A DNA stretch of 64,000 nt from Dyella acidiphila (GTDB lineage: Bacteria > Pseudomonadota > Gammaproteobacteria > Xanthomonadales > Rhodanobacteraceae). Positions 37,713 through 49,425 of the stretch are shown here, one piece after another (position 1 is the first letter of the stretch; every line of letters begins with the position of its first letter). Made by a program: the position numbers and the translations under genes. Where the stretch lies: positions 62,001 to 126,000 of the forward strand of contig NZ_JACZZA010000003.1 in assembly GCF_014863405.1 (NCBI RefSeq), read 5' to 3'. The notes beneath the pieces were generated by a model. It did not search any database, was not told the origin of the DNA, and saw nothing but the letters and a program-made list of their open reading frames with translations.

Positions 37713-39031
37713 GCGCGGCGCCGGCGCCAGGCGATCAGGCCGCCGATCACCAGCAGCAGCACCGGCAGCACCACAATGAAGCTGATGCTGAGCAAATTCA
37801 GCTCGCCCTGCGCAACCGTCAGTACGCGGTCGGGTGCGCCGCGCGGCGGCATATTGATCAGTTCGTCATCGCCCAGCAGCCAGTCGACGATGCGCTCGCC
37901 CAGGGCGCGATTGCCGCCATTGCCCAGATAGCTGTTGGAGAGGAAGTCGCCGTTGCCGATCACCGCCGCGCGCTGCTCACTCTTGGCCGGACTCGGCGAC
38001 AGGCGGCTCAGCGCAAAGCCGAAATCCAGCGGCCCTTTCAGCGCCGCGACCGGCTTTCCATCCAGCGATTGGGTGGTGGCCTGCGCGCTGGAGCGCAGGA
38101 ACGGCACCAGCTGCCAGTCGGTCTTGCGTACTTCGGCCAGCGGTGCGACTTCCGGGAACAGCGTGGCGAGGGTGAAGCCGCGCGTAATCGCACTGGGGGG
38201 ATAGTCGCCCAGCGGAATCATGCGTGGATCTTTCAGGCCGAGTGCGGCAGACGACGCATCGATCAGCTCGCCGGGCAGCACATGGATGCCCAGCGCGTCG
38301 GCCAGCGGCTGCAGGCTCGGATCCTGGTTGCCCGGATCGGCTAGCCATAGCAGGTTACCGCCGTTGGCGACGTAATCCACCAGGGCCTTGGTGGCGCCGG
38401 CTGACAGCGGCGCCTGCGGACTGGCCAGCACCACCAGGTCGGTATGTTCCGGCACTGCCGCGGTCTGCGAGAAATTCAGCGGCACCGCGCGCATGCCGCT
38501 CTGTTCGAGCTGCGTGACAAAGCTGCCCAGGTCGGCGTTGGCGTCGCCATCGGCGCGGCGCTCGCCATCGCCGGTGACGAAGGCGAGCATGCGGTCGCTG
38601 CCGCGCACCAGCCGCTCCAGCGCATTGGTAAGGCTGCGTTCGTTGAGCACGTCCAGGCGCTGTTCGCGATCGCGGTAATGCAGGATCAATTCGCCATCGA
38701 CGGTGATGCCCAGATTGCGCATCGCCGCCGGATCTTGCTGCGGATCGACGAAACGCAGTTGCAGATCCGGCTTCACCTGCTGGTAGCGCTGCAGGAAGGT
38801 GGCGACGGTCTGGCGCAGATCGCCCTGTGGATTGGCGTAGCTGACGATCTGCACGGGGCCATCCAGTTTCGCCAGCGCCGAACGGGTTTCCGGCGACATG
38901 CTGCGGCGGCTGCCGTAGGTCCAGTCGGCCACGTGCGCGTGGCGTGCGCTGAGATAGCCGATCGCCAGTGCACCAAGCAGCACCAGCAGTGCGAACAGCC
39001 AGCCGTTGAGGCGGCGCATGACGGTACCCAT
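37709..39031 (-). CDS. GldG-like auxiliary protein of ABC transporter
   Basis: Membrane protein of 440 residues with a helix at each end (residues about 8-28 and 410-430) and a large extracytoplasmic domain between. The middle shows LVVLASPQAPLSAGATKALVDYVANGGNLLWLADPG, the hallmark of GldG-type ABC-associated proteins, and NERSLTNALERLVRG. Flavobacterial GldG works with GldA and GldF in gliding, but many bacteria without gliding have this set. The start (MGTVMRRLNG, 39031) overlaps the permease stop. Confidence 0.88.
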   Translation of the reverse strand: MGTVMRRLNGWLFALLVLLGALAIGYLSARHAHVADWTYGSRRSMSPETRSALAKLDGPVQIVSYANPQGDLRQTVATFLQRYQQVKPDLQLRFVDPQQDPAAMRNLGITVDGELILHYRDREQRLDVLNERSLTNALERLVRGSDRMLAFVTGDGERRADGDANADLGSFVTQLEQSGMRAVPLNFSQTAAVPEHTDLVVLASPQAPLSAGATKALVDYVANGGNLLWLADPGNQDPSLQPLADALGIHVLPGELIDASSAALGLKDPRMIPLGDYPPSAITRGFTLATLFPEVAPLAEVRKTDWQLVPFLRSSAQATTQSLDGKPVAALKGPLDFGFALSRLSPSPAKSEQRAAVIGNGDFLSNSYLGNGGNRALGERIVDWLLGDDELINMPPRGAPDRVLTVAQGELNLLSISFIVVLPVLLLVIGGLIAWRRRRA

Positions 39032-39816
39032 CAGCCGCGCTCCCGGTCGGAGGCTAGTCGTTGGATGCCCAGCGCCAGCGCCACGGCAATCGCCAGCAGG
39101 AACCACACGATGTCCGCGCTCGATACCAGTCCGCGCAGCAGGGTTTCCTGGTGCGTGCTCATCGCCAGCCAGTTGACGAAGCCATTGCTCACGCCCGCCA
39201 GTTGCGCCCCGAGATTGATGCAGCTCAAGGCCAGACCGAGCATCAGCGCCGCCACCGCCGCCACGGCGGGATGCGCCGCGTAGGCCGATGCGGCCACGCC
39301 GATCGCGGCCAGTACGGCGAGAGCGAGAAAGCTGCCCAGGGTGGCGGCCGCAAACATGCCCCAGTCCAGTCTGGCGCCGTGCGCCAGGCTCACCGGAATG
39401 GCCAGGGCCAGCAGCAGCCACAGCGCCAGCCAGATCAGCACAGCCAGGTATTTACCCAGCAGGATGCGCGTGGCGCTGAGTCCGCTGGCGAACAGCAGCG
39501 GCAAGGTGCCGGCGCTGCGCTCGCCGGCCAGCGTGGACATGGTGAGCAGCGGCACCAGCAGCAGGGCCAGTTCGATCACGCCGAACGGCAGCGGACTGCC
39601 GGTGATGAAGCTGCTGTACATGCGCACGGCCACCAGGTCGGTGTAGCCGGGGCCGTCGGGCAGGGCGGCCAGCCGCACCTGGTTGAGCAGAAAGATCTGC
39701 AGCAGCAGCGCAAAGCGCCAGCCCAGTTCGGCCAGCGCCAGCGCGGCGATGATCCAACCCAGCGGGCGCACGAACAGGCGGCGCAGTTCCAGCCGCGTCA
39801 CGGCAAAAAGTGTCAT
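39031..39816 (-). CDS. ABC-2 type permease, GldF-like
   Basis: Inner-membrane permease of 261 residues with about six hydrophobic helices. Typical blocks are TLFAVTRLELRRLFVRPLGW at the N terminus and STLAGERSAGTLPLLFASGLSATRILLGKYLAVL, the conserved ABC-2 region that couples to the ATPase. The start at 39816 overlaps the stop of the ATPase gene (ATGA). Substrate unknown. Confidence 0.9.
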   Translation of the reverse strand: MTLFAVTRLELRRLFVRPLGWIIAALALAELGWRFALLLQIFLLNQVRLAALPDGPGYTDLVAVRMYSSFITGSPLPFGVIELALLLVPLLTMSTLAGERSAGTLPLLFASGLSATRILLGKYLAVLIWLALWLLLALAIPVSLAHGARLDWGMFAAATLGSFLALAVLAAIGVAASAYAAHPAVAAVAALMLGLALSCINLGAQLAGVSNGFVNWLAMSTHQETLLRGLVSSADIVWFLLAIAVALALGIQRLASDRERG

Positions 39817-40565
39817 GCGGCTTGAGCCCTGCCGTTCACTGCAATATCGAAGAAGGTTTTTTCCAGCGCGGCATGCTGGTCGGCCGCCAGTGGCGCGTCG
39901 TAGCGCAGCGTGCCTTCGTGCAGGATCGCCACGCGGTCGCACACCGCCGTCACTTCGGTGAGCTGGTGAGTGGAAAGAATCACGGCCGTGCCGTCCGACG
40001 CCAATTCGCGCAGCAGTTTGCGCAGCGCCGCGACCTGCACCGGATCGAGCGCGTTGGCCGGTTCGTCCAGCACCAGCAGGGCCGGACGATGCAGCAGGGC
40101 GCAGGCCAGTCCCAGGCGCTGGCGCTGGCCCTGCGACAATACGCCCGCCAGGCGCCGGGCGAGGTCGTTCAATTCCAACCGTTCGAGCACCGCATCGCGC
40201 GCCTGGACCACGGCGGCGCCGCGGATGCCGCGCAGGCGTGCATGCGCGTCCAAATGTTCCCGTACGGTCAGTTCCGGCCACAGCGGGGCAGCTTCCGGCA
40301 GCCAGCCGATGGCCCGGGCGGCCAGTTCAGGATGTTCCAGGAAATCCCCGCCCTGCAGGCGGATGCTGCCACTATCCGGAAGCAGCACCCCCGCGATCAT
40401 GGCCAGGGTGGTGGATTTGCCGGCCCCGTTGACCCCAAGCAGCCCAAGCACTTGGCCGGCCTGGAGCGTCAGGCTGAGCTGGCGCACGGCGGGGCGGCCG
40501 GCACGCCGCCGGACCAGGTCTTCAAGTTGCAATACGGGAGGTGAAGCAGGTTTCGGCGCGTTCAT
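39813..40565 (-). CDS. ABC transporter ATP-binding protein, GldA-like
   Basis: ATPase of 250 residues: Walker A GVNGAGKST, Q-loop region GWLPEAAPLWPELTVREHL, an ABC signature read as LSQGQRQRLGLA, Walker B LLVLDEPANALDP and the switch His in STHQLTEV. It is the first gene of the operon ATPase-permease-GldG-DUF4340-mutM, whose junctions overlap or nearly touch. Start at 40565 (MNAPKP); a 12-residue longer form from 40601 is possible. Confidence 0.9.
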   Translation of the reverse strand: MNAPKPASPPVLQLEDLVRRRAGRPAVRQLSLTLQAGQVLGLLGVNGAGKSTTLAMIAGVLLPDSGSIRLQGGDFLEHPELAARAIGWLPEAAPLWPELTVREHLDAHARLRGIRGAAVVQARDAVLERLELNDLARRLAGVLSQGQRQRLGLACALLHRPALLVLDEPANALDPVQVAALRKLLRELASDGTAVILSTHQLTEVTAVCDRVAILHEGTLRYDAPLAADQHAALEKTFFDIAVNGRAQAA

Positions 40566-40744
40566 TGCATGATTGTCGGGGCGACCCCATCCGTCGCACA
40601 ACCGTAGGCCGTCACGAAGTCGTGCCTTGGTTTTAACCGGGGTGAAAGCGTAGGGACGCTAGACTTCACAAACGGGCTTCCGTGCTGGTGGGTACGGAGA
40701 CTCTCCAATACACTGCTTTTTCAACGTTTCCAGGTAAATCCACG

Positions 40745-41938
40745 ATGTTAGATGCTGTGCTGCAATTCCTTTCCGGCGGTGTGAGTGGCGCCGGGTGGGT
40801 GGGGATCCTCGTCTACCTGCTGGTAGTCACGCAGATCACCATCTTTACCGTCACGCTCTACCTGCATCGCTGCCAGACGCATCGCGGCGTCGACCTGCAT
40901 GCGTCCATTTCGCATTTCTTCCGCTTCTGGGGCTGGCTCACCACGGGCATGGTCACCAAGGAGTGGGTGGCGGTGCACCGCAAGCACCACGCCAAGGTGG
41001 AAACCGAGGAAGATCCGCATAGCCCGCAGATCTACGGCATCAAGAAGGTGTTCTGGGATGGCGTGTCGCTGTACCGCGACGCCAGCTTCATCAAGGAAGA
41101 CCTGGAAAAGTACGGCCGCGGCACGCCGGACGACCTGATCGAGCGCAAGCTCTACAGCGCCCACCCGTACTGGGGCCCGGCGTTGATGCTGATCATCAAC
41201 TTCACCCTGTTCGGCGTGATCGGCCTGGCCGTGTGGGCCGTGCAGATGGCCTGGATTCCGTTCTGGGCTGCCGGCTTCGTCAACGGCGTCGGCCACTGGT
41301 GGGGCTACCGCAACTTCGAAAGCTCCGATACCGCCACCAACCTGATCCCGTGGGGCTTCTGGATCGGCGGCGAAGAGCTGCACAACAACCATCACGCTTT
41401 CCCGAGCTCGGCCAAGTTCGCGCTGCGCAAGTGGGAGTTCGATATCGGCTGGGCGATGATCTGCCTGCTGCGCAAGGTCGGCCTGGCCAAGGTGCTGCGC
41501 GTGGCGCCGACCCTGGACGTGCGCCCCAACGTGCACCTGCCGGACGCCGAAACGCTGAAGGCCGTGCTGACCCATCGCTTCCAGGCGATGACCGACTACT
41601 ACCGCAACGTGATCGTGCCGACCCTGGCCGACGAGGCGCAGCATGCCGGCGAAAGCATCAAGGCCGTGCCGCGCCGTCTGCGTCGCGCCTTTGCCGACGG
41701 CGGCCGCTGGCTCGACGGCGAAGGCCGCGAGCGCATGCAGGCGGTGCTGGCCAAGCGTCCCAACCTCAGCACGGTATGCGATTTCCGCAATCGCCTGGCC
41801 GACCTGATGGAACAGCGCGGTGCCGAGCAGGCGCTGAAGGGACTGCAGCAGTGGATTGCCGAGGCTGAGCAGAGCGGTATCCGTGCGTTGCAGGAATTCG
41901 CGCAGCGTCTGAAGAGCTATGCGGTGGTCGCCAGTTGA
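40745..41938 (+). CDS. Acyl-CoA/acyl-lipid desaturase
   Basis: Membrane di-iron fatty-acid desaturase of 397 residues, probably delta-9. Three histidine boxes are visible: HRCQTHRG (about residue 42), HRKHHAK (about residue 80) and HNNHHAF (about residue 216), between hydrophobic helix pairs. The C-terminal 150 residues form a helical extension that standard desaturases lack or have shorter. The start at 40745 (MLDAVLQFL) begins at the first helix. A strong terminator follows. Confidence 0.93.
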   Translation: MLDAVLQFLSGGVSGAGWVGILVYLLVVTQITIFTVTLYLHRCQTHRGVDLHASISHFFRFWGWLTTGMVTKEWVAVHRKHHAKVETEEDPHSPQIYGIKKVFWDGVSLYRDASFIKEDLEKYGRGTPDDLIERKLYSAHPYWGPALMLIINFTLFGVIGLAVWAVQMAWIPFWAAGFVNGVGHWWGYRNFESSDTATNLIPWGFWIGGEELHNNHHAFPSSAKFALRKWEFDIGWAMICLLRKVGLAKVLRVAPTLDVRPNVHLPDAETLKAVLTHRFQAMTDYYRNVIVPTLADEAQHAGESIKAVPRRLRRAFADGGRWLDGEGRERMQAVLAKRPNLSTVCDFRNRLADLMEQRGAEQALKGLQQWIAEAEQSGIRALQEFAQRLKSYAVVAS

Positions 41939-41963
41939 TTTGAGCGACTGAACGCAGTGCATG

Positions 41964-41991
41964 AAAAAGCCCGCGAAAGCGGGCTTTTTTT
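41964..41991 (+). terminator. Rho-independent terminator of the desaturase gene
   Basis: AAAAAGCCCGC, loop GAAA, GCGGGCTTTTTTT: an 11-base stem with a stable tetraloop and T-run, 25 bases after the stop. Confidence 0.93.
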
Positions 41992-42118
41992 ATGCCATAC
42001 GCGTAGTGGTTAGCCGGATGTCATTTCGGCGAGGGCCGGACGGGGCGTGTGTATGCAGAACGCCCGTGACGGCCCCGGAGAGGTGGGCGCAGCGAATCAT
42101 CCGTCGCACACCAAGCAT

Positions 42119-42274
42119 GGATTTTGGCCTGCGCCGGAATGACGCTGGGGTGAGATCAGGATCTTCTGGCTCGGGAGACCTTGGCAGTCATTTTTCGTGC
42201 AAAAAGAAAACCCGCCTTGCGGCGGGTTTTCTTGGAGGTGCCAGATCCCGGCCTGCGCCGGGATGACATAGCGG
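42119..42274. repeat. Two copies of the GGCCTGCGCCGG-ATGAC intergenic repeat
   Basis: GGCCTGCGCCGGAATGACG (42126-42144) and GGCCTGCGCCGGGATGAC (42250-42267) are two copies of one dispersed element. The second folds as CCCGGC-CTGC-GCCGGG. The surrounding 41939-42306 gap holds nothing else except the two terminators. Confidence 0.8.
42207..42230 (-). terminator. Rho-independent terminator of rpmB-rpmG
   Basis: AAAACCCGCC, loop TTGC, GGCGGGTTTT. In the minus direction the stem is followed by TTTTCTTTTT. It lies about 76 bases after the rpmG stop. Confidence 0.9.
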
Positions 42275-42306
42275 CTGACCATGCGTTGCACGCATGGGCC
42301 GTTACA

Positions 42307-42474
42307 TCACTTGATCTTGCCTTCCTTGTAGATCACGTGCTTGCGAACGACCGGATCGTACTTCTTGAATTCAAACTTGTCCGGGGTGTTCTTCTTGTTC
42401 TTCTGCGTGGTGTAGAAGTGGCCGGTACCGGCCGACGAGATCAGGCGGATCTTGTCTTGCTTGCTGTTAGCCAT
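42307..42474 (-). CDS. rpmG: Large ribosomal subunit protein bL33
   Basis: 55-residue basic protein, found by translating the minus strand directly. It starts [20 protein letters not shown] and ends VIYKEGKIK, matching proteobacterial bL33 over its full length. It has no CxxC zinc pairs, so it is the zinc-free form. Its ribosome site GAGGAG overlaps the end of rpmB ten bases away, the usual rpmB-rpmG arrangement. Confidence 0.97.
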   Translation of the reverse strand: MANSKQDKIRLISSAGTGHFYTTQKNKKNTPDKFEFKKYDPVVRKHVIYKEGKIK

Positions 42475-42484
42475 GACTTACTCC

Positions 42485-42721
42485 TCAGACCTTTTCACCA
42501 CGGGCACGCAGGTCGGCGATCACGGCCTCGATGCCCTTCTTGTCGATCGTGCGCAGCGCCTGGTTGGAGACGCGCAGTTTTACCCAGCGATTTTCGCTGG
42601 CAACCCAGAACCGGCGCTCATGCAGGTTGGGCAACCAGCGGCGGCGGGTCTTGTTGTTGGCGTGCGAGACGTTATTGCCGGTCTGCACACCCTTTCCGGT
42701 GACTTGGCATACACGGGCCAT
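42485..42721 (-). CDS. rpmB: Large ribosomal subunit protein bL28
   Basis: 78-residue ribosomal protein, start [20 protein letters not shown] preceded by a strong ACGGAGG site, with [11 protein letters not shown] and [15 protein letters not shown] typical of bL28. The longer frame upstream to 42997 covers only the leader. First gene of rpmB-rpmG; its leader contains a terminator-like hairpin 180 bases upstream. Confidence 0.97.
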   Translation of the reverse strand: MARVCQVTGKGVQTGNNVSHANNKTRRRWLPNLHERRFWVASENRWVKLRVSNQALRTIDKKGIEAVIADLRARGEKV

Positions 42722-42902
42722 GATGACCTCCGTAATTCGTGAACCGCCCGTTGGCCAGGGCGACATCGGCCCAGCGGCGCCAGGCGCCACGCGATGCTGG
42801 AGATAAAGCGTTCGCCGGGTATCGTGAGGTCCGCATCGCGTTGCGGACATGCCCGGAAGGCCGGGTCGAATAGGGCGAGCCGCGCATTCTCTCAGAAAAA
42901 CA

Positions 42903-42931
42903 GGCCGCTGCGCAATCTTTGCGCAGCGGCC
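42903..42931. terminator. Intrinsic-terminator-like hairpin in the rpmB/secB divergent gap
   Basis: GGCCGCTGCGCAA (42903-42915) and TTGCGCAGCGGCC (42919-42931), 13 perfect pairs with loop TCT. On the minus strand it is followed by TGTTTTTC; on the plus strand by CTTTGATATT. The gap 42722-43047 holds no gene, so it may be an attenuator in the rpmB leader or the end of a small RNA. Confidence 0.7.
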
Positions 42932-43047
42932 CTTTGATATTCCCGGGCTCGACCCCAAACCCGTCTCATAGCGGGCGCACCAGGATGTATGGAACAATCC
43001 ACCCCTTTGCGCAGCCTGCGCACACCTATTTGAACCGAGGGATTCCC

Positions 43048-43548
43048 ATGGCAGAAATCACCGCCAACGGCCAGAACAACGGCCCCGCCGGCCAGCCCCA
43101 GCTGATGCTGCAGAAGATCTATGTGAAGGACGTGTCCTTCGAGGCGCCCAACGCCCCGCAGATCTTCCAGGAAATCGGCGAAGTCAGTGAAGCGCCGCAG
43201 GTGCAGCTGAATCTGACCCAGCGCGCCACCGGCCTGGGCAACGATCTCTACGAAGTGGTGCTGAGCCTCACCCTCACCTGCACCGTGAACGAGCGCACCG
43301 CCTACCTGGCCGAAGTGCACCAGGCGGGCCTGTTCGGCATCGCCGGCTTCACCGAGGCCGACCACGCCGGCATCATCGGCAGCTACTGCCCGAACCTGCT
43401 GTTCCCGTATGCGCGCCAGGTGATCTCCGCCCTGGTGCAGGAAGGCGGTTTCCCGCCGTTCCTGCTGCAGCCGATCAATTTCGAAGCCCTGTACGCGGAG
43501 CAGCAGCGCCGCGTCGCCGGCGGCGAGTCGCATCCGCTCAACAGCTGA
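43048..43548 (+). CDS. secB: Protein-export chaperone SecB
   Basis: Tetrameric cytosolic chaperone that keeps preproteins unfolded and hands them to SecA. 166 residues: [19 protein letters not shown] near the N terminus and the conserved [25 protein letters not shown]. The ATG at 43048 has CGAGGGA upstream; the 43 codons before it are leader. gpsA follows after 13 bases, the conserved secB-gpsA pairing. It is relevant to the exported proteases of this window. Confidence 0.97.
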   Translation: MAEITANGQNNGPAGQPQLMLQKIYVKDVSFEAPNAPQIFQEIGEVSEAPQVQLNLTQRATGLGNDLYEVVLSLTLTCTVNERTAYLAEVHQAGLFGIAGFTEADHAGIIGSYCPNLLFPYARQVISALVQEGGFPPFLLQPINFEALYAEQQRRVAGGESHPLNS

Positions 43549-43561
43549 TTGCCGCCACGCC

Positions 43562-44587
43562 ATGAGTGATCGGCCATTGATGGCTGTACTGGGCGCCGGC
43601 TCCTGGGGTACGGCGCTGGCTACCCTGGCCGCGCGCAACGGCGTGCCCACCCGTCTGTGGGGGCGCGATGCCGGGGCGCTGGCGGCGATGAAGGCCACGC
43701 GCCGCAACCAGCGCTACCTGCCCGACCTGGAACTGCCCGCCGAGCTGGACTACGAGCCCGACCTGGCCGCCGCCGTGCGCGGCGCCAAGGTGGTGCTGAT
43801 CGTGGTGCCCAGCCATGCCTTCGCGGAAATGCTGGACGAGCTGGCGCCGCTGCTCGATCCCGCTGCCAACATCGCCTGGGCGACCAAGGGCTTCGAGCCC
43901 GGCACGGGCCGCTTCCTGCACGAACTGGTGGCCGAAAAGCTGCCGGGCCGCGCCGCTGCGGTCATCACCGGCCCCTCATTTGCGCGCGAAGTGGCGGCCG
44001 GCATGCCCAGCGCCGTCACCGTGCATTCGGAAAGCGACGCCTTTGCCCAGCAGCTGGCCGTGCTGCTGCATGCGCCCAATTTCCGCGCCTATTCGGGCAA
44101 CGATGTGCTCGGCGCCGAACTCGGCGGAGCGATGAAGAACGTGCTGGCGGTGGCCACCGGCGTCGCCGATGGCATGCAGCTGGGCCTCAATGCGCGTGCC
44201 GGCCTGATCACGCGCGGCATGAATGAAATGCTGCGCCTGGGCAAGGCCCTGGGTGCGCGTCCGGAAACCCTGATGGGCCTGTCCGGCCTGGGCGACCTGG
44301 TGCTGACCTGCACCGGCGATCTGTCGCGCAACCGCCGCCTCGGCCTCGCCTTGGGCCAGGGCATCGGTATCGATGAAGCGGTGGCGCAGATCGGGCAGGT
44401 GGTCGAAAGCGTGGTCACTGCCGACGAAGTGGCGCGCCTGGCCGACAAGCATGGCCTGGACCTGCCCATCAGCAAGGGCGTGCAAGCCGTGCTGCATGGC
44501 GAAGTCACGCCGGTGGAAGGCCTGAAGGCATTGATGTCGCGCGAGCAGAAACCGGAGTACCCGGAAGGCTTGTTCGGAACGCGCTGA
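43562..44587 (+). CDS. gpsA: NAD(P)+-dependent glycerol-3-phosphate dehydrogenase
   Basis: Makes sn-glycerol-3-phosphate for phospholipid synthesis, the substrate of PlsB also encoded here. 341 residues with the dinucleotide motif [24 protein letters not shown], the active-site [16 protein letters not shown] (Lys in GAMKN) and [13 protein letters not shown]. Co-transcribed with secB. Confidence 0.97.
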   Translation: MSDRPLMAVLGAGSWGTALATLAARNGVPTRLWGRDAGALAAMKATRRNQRYLPDLELPAELDYEPDLAAAVRGAKVVLIVVPSHAFAEMLDELAPLLDPAANIAWATKGFEPGTGRFLHELVAEKLPGRAAAVITGPSFAREVAAGMPSAVTVHSESDAFAQQLAVLLHAPNFRAYSGNDVLGAELGGAMKNVLAVATGVADGMQLGLNARAGLITRGMNEMLRLGKALGARPETLMGLSGLGDLVLTCTGDLSRNRRLGLALGQGIGIDEAVAQIGQVVESVVTADEVARLADKHGLDLPISKGVQAVLHGEVTPVEGLKALMSREQKPEYPEGLFGTR

Positions 44588-44676
44588 GCACGGCTTCTCG
44601 CAAAGGTGTCCGTCATGCTTGCAGTGCGGACCCAAATCGCTGCTAAGCTCAAGGTTTTGATCGCTCCAGGGATCGC

Positions 44677-47709
<3,033 letters not shown>

Positions 47710-47719
47710 GCGGCGCCTG

Positions 47720-47747
47720 GCGCAGTGAGTCGAGCGACTCACTGCGC
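47720..47747. terminator. Perfect 13-bp stem between convergent genes
   Basis: GCGCAGTGAGTCG (47720-47732) pairs with CGACTCACTGCGC (47735-47747) around only two bases, so it is nearly a full palindrome. No T-run. It probably ends both the helicase and the Sel1-like transcripts. Confidence 0.65.
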
Positions 47748-47760
47748 ATGCACGCAAGGC

Positions 47761-48552
47761 TTACTGGGTTGCCGTCGATGACGAGCTGGCCGGCTGCTGG
47801 CCATGCAGCCACTCGGGCTTGCCCACCACTACCACGCCCTTGGGCACGTTGCCGAAGTCGGTGTCGGCCTGCTCATGCAGCTTGTTGGCAATGGTGAAGG
47901 CGCTTTGCTGGGCAAAGCCGAAACCCTTCAGGTACACGATGCCGTTCTGGCGGGCCGACTCGTCGATCGGCTCGATGCCATGGTTGAAGCGCAGCGCTGC
48001 GCGCCGCACCGCGACGTGGTCGCCATACTTCAGGCGCATCTGGCGAAACAGCTTCACGGCCTGCTGCAGCTCCTGCGGCGTGACCTTCGCGCGTGCGCTG
48101 GCATAGGCGAGTTGGTATTGCTGATTCTTGCGTTCCGCAGACAGCGACAGCCAGGCCAGGCCGAGCGGGCGGTTTTGCGGTACGTCCTGCATGTCGCCAT
48201 TGAAATAAGCCAGGCCGAGCGTGTACTGGGCGTCCTTGTTGGCCCAGTACGCGGACTCTTCCAGCAGGCCGATCATCTTTTTGTAGTCGTTCTGGCCGTA
48301 GGCGGCGCGCGCCTCGCAGGCGTAGTAATCGGCCGGCAGGATCGGCTCGATCCCGGGCGGACAATAGATGTCTGCATCGGAAATCGGCTCGTTCGCATTG
48401 GCCGGCGCCGGCTCGTATTGCGCGGCGGAAGGCTGCACCCCGTTGACGGTAATGCTCGGCTTTGAAGACTGCGACGTCTGTGCGAAGGCGACCGTTGCGA
48501 ACGAACAGCCGGCGGCCAGCACGCAAAAAGCAAACAGCGATGGTTTGAACAT
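47761..48552 (-). CDS. Secreted Sel1-like repeat protein
   Basis: Exported protein of 263 residues. The signal peptide ends near AFA-Q (about residue 24; an internal AAGC could also be a lipobox). The middle carries TPR/Sel1-like helical repeats, e.g. KMIGLLEESAYWANKDAQYTLGLAYFNGDMQDVPQN. Such repeats usually mediate protein contacts; the partner is unknown. The start at 48552 has GGTAGGGG upstream. Confidence 0.82.
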   Translation of the reverse strand: MFKPSLFAFCVLAAGCSFATVAFAQTSQSSKPSITVNGVQPSAAQYEPAPANANEPISDADIYCPPGIEPILPADYYACEARAAYGQNDYKKMIGLLEESAYWANKDAQYTLGLAYFNGDMQDVPQNRPLGLAWLSLSAERKNQQYQLAYASARAKVTPQELQQAVKLFRQMRLKYGDHVAVRRAALRFNHGIEPIDESARQNGIVYLKGFGFAQQSAFTIANKLHEQADTDFGNVPKGVVVVGKPEWLHGQQPASSSSTATQ

Positions 48553-48629
48553 ACCCCTACCTGAATCATTTCCCCAAGGCAGCATAACGGACCAGGGGCG
48601 TTTTCGATGACCTGCGGGCCGGCTGGCGA

Positions 48630-49313
48630 TCAGTCGCGCGCGGCGACTTCGTCGATATGGCGCAGCAGATCGGCCGGATCGTCGTACACGCGGAACGCAC
48701 CCGCGCGCTGCAGTTCGTCCTGGCCGTAGCCGCCCGACAGCAGGCCGATGCCCAAGGCACGTGCGCGCTGGGCCGCAAGCATGTCCCAGATGCTGTCGCC
48801 CACCACCATCGCCTGATGGATGTCGACGCCCAGGCGCTCGGCGGCGGCCAGAAACAGATCCGGATCGGGCTTGGCATGGCGCACCATGTCGCGCGTGACC
48901 ACCGGCACCTTGTCCGGATCGACCCCCAACGCAGCGAGATTATGTGCGGCGGTCTGCATGCGGCCGCTGGTGGCGATCGCCCAGGGAATACCTTCGCGGG
49001 TGAGGAAATCCAGCAGCTCGCGCGCACCGGGCAGCGGGCGCACCGAGCCTTGCGTGTGATGGCGATTGAAGGCGGCGGCATGCCACTGTTGCAGGCGCTG
49101 GATCCGCTCCTCGGTAATTTCCAGTCCGGTTTCGCGCAGCAGGATGTTGGTAAACAGGCCGCCGCTCATGCCGATTTTGCGATGGATGCTCCACACCGGC
49201 AGCATCACCCCTTCACGGTCCAGTGCTTCTTTCCAGGCGAGCACGTGCTGGTAGACGCTGTCGATCAGCGTGCCGTCGAGGTCGAACAAAAAAGCGGTGT
49301 TGGAGCGAGGCAT
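48630..49313 (-). CDS. HAD-superfamily sugar-phosphate-type phosphatase
   Basis: HAD hydrolase subfamily IA of 227 residues, phosphoglycolate/beta-phosphoglucomutase-like. Nucleophile motif FDLDGTLID, motif II IATSGR, motif III KPDPDLF and motif IV VVGDSIWDM are all present. The ATG at 49313 is preferred to a TTG five codons upstream. A GTAGG repeat separates it from glk, which lies upstream on the same strand. Substrate unknown. Confidence 0.9.
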   Translation of the reverse strand: MPRSNTAFLFDLDGTLIDSVYQHVLAWKEALDREGVMLPVWSIHRKIGMSGGLFTNILLRETGLEITEERIQRLQQWHAAAFNRHHTQGSVRPLPGARELLDFLTREGIPWAIATSGRMQTAAHNLAALGVDPDKVPVVTRDMVRHAKPDPDLFLAAAERLGVDIHQAMVVGDSIWDMLAAQRARALGIGLLSGGYGQDELQRAGAFRVYDDPADLLRHIDEVAARD

Positions 49314-49331
49314 AGGATTCGCAAGCAATGC

Positions 49332-49417
49332 GTAGGTTGGGTTAGCGCAGCGTAACCCAACGTTTTCTGGCGCTGACGTGAAATCCTGTTGGGTTACGCT
49401 GCGCTAACCCAACCTAC
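49332..49417. repeat. GTAGGTTGGGTTAG inverted-repeat element, copy 3
   Basis: Left arm from 49332, right arm ending 49417 (AACCCAACCTAC), with a 23-base spacer. Unlike the other copies it lies between two genes on the same strand (glk and the HAD gene). Confidence 0.9.
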
Positions 49418-49425
49418 GTAATCCG

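Noticed and set aside
41961-42266. Short plus-strand frame starting MKKPAKAGFF
   Set aside because: This is the terminator stem of the desaturase gene read as protein, a frequent artefact.
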